From: Arachis hypogaea
Taxonomy: Eukaryota; Streptophyta; Magnoliopsida; Fabales; Fabaceae
Length of the DNA stretch: 64,000 nt
Assembly (NCBI RefSeq): GCF_003086295.3
Contig: NC_092040.1
Location: 56,461,559-56,525,558, forward strand
Direction of reading: 5' to 3'
In this document: one piece after another, positions 55,311-64,000 of the stretch
Position numbering within the stretch: the stretch's first letter is position 1
How the letters are laid out: the number at the start of each line of letters is the position of its first letter
Notes under the pieces: generated by a model
Told to the model about the DNA's origin: nothing
Databases searched by the model: none
The model's input: only the letters and a program-made list of their open reading frames with translations
Program-made: the position numbers and the translations under genes

Positions 55311-57029
55311 TGTAAGAACCGGAGTTTTCCCATAAAACTGTTTTAATAAAAATAATAATTTTAAGTGTCCAAGATAGATTCAAAATTTAGAAGTTTTAAT
55401 TTGAATCTATAAAGGTGAAATTTGATTTCAATGAATTTTTCTAAGTTGGAAAATGTATCTCTTTCAAAAAGTTTTTGTAAAAATGCGTACTGGTACTTCA
55501 GTTGGCAATACCGGCTCTAGTATGTCCAGTACCGCGTATTTTGGAAAAATAAGATTTTGAAAATTGATTTGTTGTATTGAAAGGGTAAAAATAATTTAGA
55601 ATTGAAAACGAGGCACTAATCTTAAAGGTTTTGGCCTACAAAAACGCTAATGGATTGGAACGGGTCCAAACCGGGTCCAAGGGCTAATATATATAAGCTC
55701 ATTTAGCTCATTTTCCAGCCCAAAGAGAGAGAGAGAGAGGTGCGGTTTGAAGATAAGAGAGGAGAAGAGGTGATGTTACTATTCACCTCCATCTTCCAGG
55801 AGCCATAACTTGAGCTACGAAACTCTGATTGACGAGCCGTTTACGGCCACGCGAAGCTCTCGATGAGGTCTTTCTTTCTCTCTAGGTTTTTTTTGGGTAA
55901 GATCTCAAAACTCACACACCAGTTTCCTGCCCTAACTTCTGCATTTTTGGGGGGTTTGGTTTTTGAGTAGATTTTGTAGTTTTGGTTGTTTAGGTGATCT
56001 CTAAAAGCAGGTAATTGTTGGATTTTATCCCTAACCTCGTTGGGTAAGGTGAGTCTCTTCAAACTCTTGTGGTTTGATGTTTTGGTTAGCTATAGTGTTG
56101 AATCTTGGTATGATATATGTGTATAGCTTGATAGTTGGTGAATCTTGGAGGTGGTGTTGGTGCTTGAGGCTTGTTGATCTTGTTGAAATCAAGCTTTTTG
56201 TATTTTGTGCATATTGAAAATCGGCCAACATATGATTTTGGTTTCCCTTATGTAATATGTAATATTTTTGGAAACTTAGACTAGTAGCCCATAGGATAGG
56301 ATTGAATTCGATATGTGGTTGTTTGTGGTATACGCATGATGATGGTGATTGTTGAGGATTATTGGTGTTAATGATGTATTATGATGTTGGTTAATGTTAG
56401 ATATTGTTTGGTGATGATTGTTGGAATTGATAAGGATTTGTAGTGGTTGTTGAGTTAGGTTGGTTGATGATGTATGATGAATTAATGTTGTTGAAGTTGT
56501 TGAATAATGTTGTTGATGTATGATGTGTGATGAATTTGGATAAGAAATATTGTTGATGTTGTTAAATAATATTGATTATTGATATTGAGAATGAAGGAGG
56601 TTGATGTTGATGAATTGAAAGTGGTAAAATGATTATTGTTAAGTTTGTTGGATGAGAAGGGGTTTTAGTATGAAATCATGGATAATTGGGTTTGAGAATT
56701 GACGATATGAGTAGTGGATTATAGCATAAATGGTAAAATCTATTGTGGGATGGAGTTAATGTGGCTTTGATTTAGTTTTGGTAGTGAAAATGGAAAATTG
56801 AGAGCATTGTGGAATTTTGGTAAAAACTGGATTTTAGTGAACTTTGACGAGTCATAACTTGTGCCTCAATTTTCCAAATTTGTTGAGATTTGTTTATAAT
56901 TAAAGCTCCTTGAAAAATATTCAAATTTATATAAAGTTTGTAAAATTTGGATTTTTGTAGAGAAAGTTATGATCATTCAAATTTTGGTGTCAAAATCTGA
57001 AATTCAGCAAAGTTGTAGAATTTTGTGAT

Positions 57030-57345
57030 TTCTGGTATGTGCGCATGCACAGCCTTGTGCGTGCGCACACCCCCTGTGTGTTTTTGAACTTGTGTGCATG
57101 CATACATAGGGGAAGGCTTGCTATTGGGAGCGCTAGCATGACCTGTGCACGCACACAACCAAGGGAGTTTTACAACCTGTGCACACGCACAGCCCTGTGC
57201 GCACGCACACGTTGGAAGGTGCACTCTTTTGAGGGTATTCGCACGCCTTGTGTGGATGAACAAAGTTGAAATTTTTACTACCTGTACTCTTTTGAGGGTA
57301 TACACATTTGAAAACTGTCCTAGGCGTGCGCACGGTGCGCACACA
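57030..57345. repeat. GTGCGCACACGCAC-type palindrome cluster
   Basis: Repeated TGTGCGTGCGCACAC, CTGTGCACACGCACAG and CTGTGCGCACGCACAC strings; CpG-rich in AT-rich surroundings. Open frames on both strands here are composition by-products. Confidence 0.75.
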
Positions 57346-57686
57346 CATGCCTTGTTCTTCAACTAAAACCTTGTTTTTAACTATTTCACCTTCCCAACAA
57401 GCTTGTAAACTTCTATGACACCCATTTAAGACTCTTCGGCTTATTTTTCAGGTATCAAAACATGGGAAAGGTCATAGGAGATTTACTTTGGATTTTACTT
57501 TGAAAAGTTAGAGAACGGAGGTAGGTTTCTGGTATATTGAGGATGAGTTTCGTTGAGAGAGAAGGAAGAGTAGCGAGCTTGGTGATTACTGACAACGAAT
57601 TGAGAAACTAATCTACTAAAGAGTTTGGAATGGGATTAAGAATTGATGATTCTTATTATGAACTTGGTGGATATTGAAAGAAAGTG

Positions 57687-57965
57687 TGCCAGGCACTATA
57701 TCCTTGGAATGTTGAGAATTGATAATTGAAAGTGATTTGATATGAGGAATGGTGATGACTAGTGATGATTTGAGGTCGATGGACTTGTTGGATGTGGATA
57801 ATGTGCCAGGCACTATATCCTTGGAGTGATTTATGATGAAATAGATGTTGTTGTTGTTTTCCTTCTCTGCCGCAAGAGTGTGCCAGGCACTATATCCTCG
57901 GAACAATAGTGTGCCAGGCATTATATCCTCAAAAAAAAAGCGTGCCAGGCGCTATATCCTCGGAT
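57687..57965 (+). repeat. GTGCCAGGCAC hairpin repeat array
   Basis: Five units of 'GTGCCAGGCACTATATCCT(C/T)GGA', at about 57687, 57801, 57879, 57910 and 57940, with irregular spacing; each starts with an 11-base palindrome. Confidence 0.85.
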
Positions 57966-59426
57966 GTGGCAGAAAGGCGACATTCGAAAGAATGTGTCGG
58001 GTTGGCATTCATAGATCGACAAGTGATATCACGAGCCAATAGGATAGGCATTCATCATGTGCATCTCCTATGAGTTTTGTTTGCTTTGCCTAATTGCATC
58101 TCTTACCTAAATGAATAATATGCTTATTTGCTAGTTGTTTTACTCGATGTACATGTATATTACTTGTAATTTACTTGCTTGTATTTATTGTGATTGTTTG
58201 GTGTTGAGGAGGAAGGTAAGCGGTGGCAATGGGATCGCATGGAGGTTAGGTTAGTGAAGGCTGTGGGATACAACTGTGTGTTCAGTATTAGATAGAATTC
58301 TCCTAAGTTTAGATAATCCGGTTTATGGTTTAAGTTCTTTATTTATTTAATTTAATCTAAGCTTGAATATCCGTATTTGATGTGAAGTTCTAGGATTGCC
58401 TTTTTTTCAGATGCAGGTCACAACCCACCTCGGTGAGTTATTTTAGTGGTGACAGAGTGGAAGATCTCTATCTGTTTTGGAGTCTCCTTGTTTATTTTGT
58501 TTATATCTCTCATCTTTTGTATTTACTTTTGCCTAGAGGCTTATCTTGAGAGAAAACTTGTATAAGCTATTTTTTTTAACTTTCAGAATTCTATCTTGTC
58601 TATATATATAGCTAGCTGGCTTAAACTCCGCGAGCCATGGCTAGATCTTTATGCTATACTACTCTGATATTTTGTCATATTATATCTTTATCCTGCGCGT
58701 TAAGTTTGTAGCTTCGTGAGTACGTTTTGCACTTTTCAAATTCTATTTTTGAGCTATATCCTTTATCGGGCTTCTCGATTATATTAATTCTTTCTATATA
58801 TTATTAATTCTTTCTATATATTATATGTATGAGTTTAGAACTGTCGTAACCTTTGATTAACTTTTGATTTACGACGCGAGGTAAAGCTTAGACAAATTAG
58901 AGTGTTACAATTGATGTCTGGAGTATATGTTTTTTCCGATTTTGATTAAGAAATTTTTAAGTGAATTAGTTAGTACATTTTAATTTATTCATGATTTGTG
59001 ACTTTTTAAATGTTTTCTTTGTTTTGGTTTAATTTTTTTTTCTTTTTTTAGTTTGATTACATTTATGGACAAAAAATTTTAATAATAAATATTTTTTAAG
59101 TCTTTTATTGTAATTAACTTTTTCATAACTTTATTATGTGTTTATAATTTCAATGACGTAATATAAAAAATTTGTTTATTATAATGGTCTTAATATAGAA
59201 AGTAGATCATATATAATATAAATTGCCTATTCAAAATCCGTCACAAAATCGTCTGAAAAAATTTTCATATGATATTTCAAACAAAATATAAATTAGCAAC
59301 AAGCATTTTTGGACAAAAAAAAATTGTCTCAATTTTGTTCGAAAAAAAAAATTGTTTCTAATTTGTGCGATATTTATCTCAATTTAGTCTCAAAATTCGT
59401 CCAAAAAATACTGATTTCTAGTAGTA

Positions 59427-61600
59427 TTATTGATCTCAATTCCTTCTCAATAAATTTTATATCAGACAAATTAATTTTTTAACAAAAAAAAAAACCTAAC
59501 AAATCAGCCTCTAACATTTTAGGATATTAGATAAATTGATCTCTGATAAATAATAATTAAGCTGACTAGTCTCTTATTTTTAAAATTTTAGACAATTTAA
59601 TCAACCAATTATATTTGTTTTCAAAAAAATTGAAGATTATTTTGTCACTTTTTTTTCTTAAACAATGTTAGACACTAATTTTTTATTTTATTTTATTAAA
59701 AACTAATTTATCAAATTTTTTAATTTTCATTAAAAATTAATTTATCCAATACAAAAATGATTAAAACCCAATTTCAGGAATTATTATGTCATGGAATAAT
59801 ATCTCAAATTGATTAGCACAAACAACAACAGATAACATCATATATTATTGTTAGGACATAAATTTAATTCTTGATGTCAACACAAAAATTGTTTGAGCAG
59901 ATAAGATAAGTAGGTCATTGAGGATGTATGCGATGGATTTGTATAGGTGTTTAAAGAAAATAAAATATCAGCACAACTAAATTCTTCAGAAAATTTTGGA
60001 ATAGACGACTCCTAAGAAAAAAAATTTAAATAAATTTCTGAAAAATTACAACGGCGGATCTGTAGATCTTTGGAAAAAGGATAAATTATGTTCAATATTA
60101 TAATTTTTAAAGACTTATAATAAGTTTAGTATTTAAATCTTGCTAAAGACTTAGCTTATTTTATTTTTATAAAAAAACTAGAAATTTAAAATAAAATTTT
60201 CTCTAGAACTTTAATACTTTATTTTCCTTGAAATCCTATATAGGTTTATCGTAAAATTCTTTAGTCACTTACTTATCCTATTACTCAAATTATTTTTATG
60301 ACTAATCTATAAATTCTTTTATAAGCTCTTAATTAAAGATAGGATTGACACTACTGCTGTTAATAATTTTGATTTCCTTTCCTCTTACCATATGATCTTT
60401 ATAACTTACTTAAAACTATCACCAACAATTTGATTGCCTTGAAGGTGATTACACGTTAATCTTTTCAGATTTAACATGAAGGCATGATGACTTAACCGTT
60501 GACAACAGTCTCAATCTCCATTTAACTGAAGGGCCACCCTTCCCAATTAAAACCACCATAAATGGGGTCCGGGGGAAGCTATTTGTTGTCCGTCCTTCAT
60601 TTTGATTTTAGCATCAAGTGTGGTGTATAACAACCATTGTGAAATATTGTCAATAATTTTGTGTCTGGTTTGGATTTATTTGGTTGACATGATGGACTAA
60701 TTAATTAATTCATGTCACTACTGGTAATAATTTTGATTTCCTTTCCTCTTACGTACTGCCAATTTTGTGTGGACATCATATCTCTCCAATTTTGTCCCCG
60801 GGACCCGGGTAGGTTATCATACAAGGCATTGGTTTTTATGTGGTTTTTGGCATTCCAAGCATGTATGACCCTTTAATTTGTTCATTTCCTAAATATAACC
60901 AACAAGCCATTATCCCCATTATGCATCGTCTTGTCCCAAACAACAGTATATTTGCATTTATTAGATAAAAAATAGTGTTCCTACGTGTCAGTATACAGGT
61001 TGAGTATTAATTAAGAACGACTTGAGCGGATCGGATTATTTTATAATATTGAAGATTTATTATTTTCAGATTTTAGGTAATATCAAGCACTACTTCATTG
61101 ATATGATTCATCACTTAATAAGTTGGTCTAACTCCGCTATAGTTATTCGAATAAAACCATAATTCGACTCCAGTTCATATCCATAAGGATAATGATAAAA
61201 ATAAAGGGGATATTTTGGTCTTTAATATTATTATTTTGAGATAATATAAACTCTAATAAGTAATAAAAATTAGTCTTAGGGCAGTTTATTTGTAATTGCA
61301 GGGTTAAATCCCCTTTCCCTCCCCCAACTATTAACGACTTACTTTTAAAAAATTTTTAACTAATAATAATTAAGTGCAGATGGTTATAAGTAACGTCGTA
61401 AAGGGAAAAATTACAATACGTAAACCTTCAAAGAAAAATAGCATCACACAAAAAAAATTTATGAAATTGACGGTATTGGTGTTGTTGTTATAATAATAAT
61501 AATAATAACAATAATAATAATAATAATAATGGTATTATATGGTTGTTACATGAGTTAGAGATTTGGAATACAAGAAAGATCATCATATTACTAAGCTGGA
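59427..61600. other. AT-rich DNA without recognised genes
   Basis: No open frame worth calling and no clear element borders. An (AAT)n run lies at 61491-61530. Confidence 0.5.
61491..61530. repeat. (AAT)n microsatellite
   Basis: TAA/AAT triplets with one AAC interruption. Confidence 0.9.
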
Positions 61601-61614
61601 ATGCTTTTTAGTAT

Positions 61615-62040
61615 TGCATATTACAAGAAAAATATCAATTCAGATACACTTGAAAAGTATAGCTACAAGTGAAAAAAATGATGTCTTAGGCTACGGTTAT
61701 GTTTTTTGGGCTACGGCTACGCTTTTTGGAGTGATTCCTATTCAGTCGTTGTCTGTTCTCAAAGGCTACGGTTTTCTGCACCAAGGACTACGCTTTTGGC
61801 GTTTGGAAATAGAATGTGCTTTTCAAGTGATGTTGTCCAAGACCAAAGACTACGCTTTTCAGCTTCCATTTTTACTAGAATAGGCTACGCTTTTCAATGC
61901 TACTGCATCACCTGTAAAGCGTAGCCACATTATATACCATGGCTACCGTTTATAAGTGTAGTCTTAGGTCCCTCTTTTTTTTTTGTATACCGTAGCTACT
62001 GTATATAAATGCAGCCTTAGATCTCTTATTATTTTTTTAT
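61615..62040. mobile_element. Probable end of another CACTA-like element with GGCTACGCTTT repeats
   Basis: ATATTACAAGAAAAATATC resembles the common end CACTACAAGAAAAA. Behind it GGCTACG, GCTACGCTTTT and AAGCGTAGCC recur about ten times in both directions over 300 bases, as subterminal repeats do. The first three bases of the end are mutated and no second end is seen. Confidence 0.45.
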
Positions 62041-62047
62041 TTTTATT

Positions 62048-62050
<3 letters not shown>

Positions 62051-62091
<41 letters not shown>
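62051..62091. repeat. (TA)n microsatellite
   Basis: Twenty TA dinucleotides. Confidence 0.95.
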
Positions 62092-62093
<2 letters not shown>

Positions 62094-62740
62094 TAATAGT
62101 TATTAATACAACATAATATTTAATAATATAATTATATGTATAATAAATATTATAAAAAAATAAATACACAATTATACTAAATAATTTCTTTAAATAAAAA
62201 TTATCTCTAACCAAAATATATTTATAATAATGATCCAAAAGTACTAAAATAAAGTTAATTGTAAATATTTATACATCTCACACTAAAGTAAGCATAGCCA
62301 TATCAAAATAACCATAATACCACTTAGAATTTACTACTAATACTCTACAAAAAAAAAATATCCTATATAAGTATTTTCTAATATAAGTCATTAGTCAACT
62401 ATATATACATGTATCAATTTTCATATAATAATTCTCAATAAAATTCACAAGATTCCTCGTCTCAAGCCTTGGATTCGCTACGGGGAATTCTTTATCTGCA
62501 GAACATATTTAACTATCTGCTTAATAAGATCAGCATCACCCCTAGCATAATATGAAAATAAACCAAAATTAAAAAGCATACTAGATATACTTATTCTTTT
62601 GTTGAAAGAAATCTAAATTGGTGAGAGAATAAGAGTTTCACACACAACTCAACTGGCATATTAAACCGACTGACTTATTTTTAATTGAAATAATAATTTT
62701 TGTATTTTATTTAATGTTTAGATAACTATTAAGGTCTCAC

Positions 62741-63207
62741 CTAGCTGACTTTGAGTCCCAATCAATCAAATCTGCTGCTTCAGTGAAAGCGGACTTCCAA
62801 TTCTAAACCACACGAGGGCCAAATTTCTGCATGTACGTTTCGAATGCTTGCTTAAAACTTCCACGCTGGTGCCTCACGTTTGATGGATCAATGTTATAAA
62901 AAACTGGGAGAACTTCCTGTCCTTTTTATTTCCTGGTCTCTAATATCTTGACCAATTCATACAAGCACCACTCGCTGGAAGCATAGTCCTGTGAGAAAAC
63001 AACAATAGATACATGTGAACTTTCAATAGCCTTCGAGAGTAAAGGCCCTATGCTCTGTTCCTTTGGGAGATCCTCATCCATGACCACTTTGATTTGTTGT
63101 TCGTTGTTCAAAGCTTCGCGAAGATAAATAGCGAAATTGGTGCGCGTGACGTTGCCCCTAAAACTGATAAAGACACGAAAGTCTGCAGCATTCAACGGAT
63201 CGAAACC
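62741..63207 (-). pseudogene. TIR-domain exon of a plant resistance-type gene, broken
   Basis: On the minus strand an AG acceptor precedes 63207 and a GTGAG donor follows 62741, the usual limits of a TIR exon in TIR-NBS-LRR genes. The protein reads DFRVFISFRG (box 1), IGPLLSKAIESS, SIVVFSQDYASSEWCLYELVKI (boxes 2-3; the Glu of the WCLxEL phrase, the conserved NADase residue of TIR domains, is kept) and, after the first stop, VLPVFYNIDPSNVRHQ. Two in-frame stops break it: TAA at 62926-62928 and TAG at 62803-62805. A frame of 89 codons before the first stop is open. No NB-ARC or LRR sequence lies downstream in 62740-59427. A truncated TIR-only product is possible. Confidence 0.8.
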
Positions 63208-64000
63208 CTAAAAGTTCAAGACAAATTATATTATCATCATGTAGGAGAAATGAAGTTGTGAAAACAAATAAATGAAGGTCACAAGTTGAGTGTAAACAAT
63301 CAATTGAGATTCATCAAATAACTTTATTCATATAAAAACTGTTTGGAAAATTAACATCTCAAATAAAAAAATAGCGCAACTTGAGAGTTTTTAGGAAAGA
63401 ATAAGTATAGGAGCAAATTGCAGTAGATTAGGATAAAAAAATTCCAATAAAAAAACTCAAGAATTAATCAAATTTCATGTTCCCTACATTTTCGATACAC
63501 AAAAAAATAACACAACAAGAAATATAAAAATGATTCAAGGAAAAATCTGATAATGCAGGAAACAAGTGCTGCTAAATTGTCAGAAGCAAGCTGCATGAGA
63601 ACTTGAACAAACTGCAGGTAAAGTATTTTGGTTTAACACAAAAAAATGTAGAACACAAAAAGAGATGCATGTTCTTTACTTTTCACATTTCACTCTTATG
63701 ATTTGGTAGGGTATTAATGTTAAAACTACAGAAATGCAAGACACAGCAAAGTCATTTTCATCATTGGCAAATCAAGTGCTCCGAACAGCATAACAAGATA
63801 GATGAAGTTCATAAAAGGCATTGAACAAGTGGATTCAATTTACCAGGTTTTTGTTGGGAAAAACTTGTATTTAAGTTTGTTTTATAGTTTTGTATATTCT
63901 CTTTAAAATAGTGATCCTTCCCTCACAAATTTTCATTAGTTTTGAAATTATTTACCATGTTTTAGTAATTTCACAAAGTAAAAATTTTATTTTTATATCA
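63208..64000. other. Sequence upstream of the TIR exon
   Basis: Intron-like or 5' flanking AT-rich DNA for the minus-strand gene; I see no further exon or repeat. Confidence 0.4.

Larger units (their letters stand above)
55311..58909 (+). mobile_element. Solo LTR of 3.6 kb with 5-bp duplication
   Basis: Starts TGTAAGAACCGG, ends GAGTGTTACA, flanked by ATTGA on both sides (55306-55310 and 58910-58914). It has the same kind of ends and plan as 18460-22358: leader-like GAGAGAGAG sequence (about 55727), a palindrome-rich part, and a hairpin repeat array in the last third. No gene, primer site or second LTR is visible. Confidence 0.8.
55028..59426 (+). mobile_element. Fragment of a second CACTA transposon, inverted relative to the first
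   Basis: 55028-55310 and 58910-59426 together match the terminal 1.2 kb of the first CACTA (TNP1 3' end plus subterminal region and end) in opposite orientation. The end reads TTTCTAGTAGTA, one base off CTAGTAGTG. Subterminal motifs (AAATTCGTCC and AAAATTTTCATATGA-like) are recognisable. The other end is absent. Confidence 0.75.

Noticed and set aside
56973..57366. Open frames on both strands, up to 129 codons
   Set aside because: Low-complexity GTGCGCAC repeats in a solo LTR.

Overview
The window is plant nuclear DNA: AT-rich, intron-containing, almost wholly transposable elements. LTR termini of the TGATGA...CA type, primer sites complementary to plant tRNA-Asp, clusters of GGCGTTTAACGCC-type palindromes and a TIR resistance-gene exon suggest a legume; the LTR families look like those I associate with peanut (Arachis). 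That genus call is from memory, not from a search. No complete host gene is visible.

Layout. 1-23377 is a nest of retrotransposons. 'Element 2' (internal part 13244-17583, 3' LTR 17584-23377) carries the minus-strand 'element C' (7999-13243). 'Element 1' (502-7998) appears to sit inside C, so its left partners lie outside the window. Solo LTRs lie at 5740-7661, 14861-16333 and 18460-22358; the last splits a tRNA-derived SINE exactly in its Pol III B box. A Ty3/gypsy Athila-type 'element B' (23378-54619, 3' end lost) was inserted into the LTR of element 2. A CACTA DNA transposon (24701-48382, 3-bp duplication ACC) was inserted into the 5' LTR of B. A complete, young 10.5-kb gypsy 'element A' (26415-36939, duplication TTCAC, LTRs differing at about ten sites) was inserted into an exon of the CACTA TNP1-like gene. 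Insertion order is therefore element 2, B, CACTA, A. Past an unidentified 0.4-kb stretch comes an inverted fragment of a second, related CACTA (55028-59426), interrupted by a solo LTR at 55311-58909. 59427-64000 is non-repetitive-looking AT-rich DNA with a CACTA-like end and a broken TIR-domain exon on the minus strand.

Coding content. Only element A has long intact frames: gag plus aspartic protease (29950-32289) and a 374-codon 'putative plant transposon protein' (33163-34287). Reverse transcriptase, RNase H and integrase are absent from every retroelement here, so A would depend on a partner in trans. Elements 1, 2 and C encode family-specific proteins without recognisable enzyme domains. 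The CACTA TNP1- and TNP2-like genes and the TIR exon carry stops or frameshifts.

Most interesting signal. These retroelements encode unrelated proteins yet share non-coding stem-loops in the same order: (i) a TTGGG/CCCAA hairpin just after the first gene; (ii) a TGGTAATA-loop hairpin in the 3' region (elements 1, 2 and A); (iii) a 7-bp stem with an AGGA-type loop directly before an AAGTTTGGTGT-like tract that abuts the 3' LTR; plus (iv) a short hairpin near the LTR 3' end. Stem bases change in compensating pairs between families while loops are kept, which points to selected structures, perhaps cis-signals read by a shared autonomous partner. Separately, each LTR family carries its own set of palindromes upstream of its TATA box.
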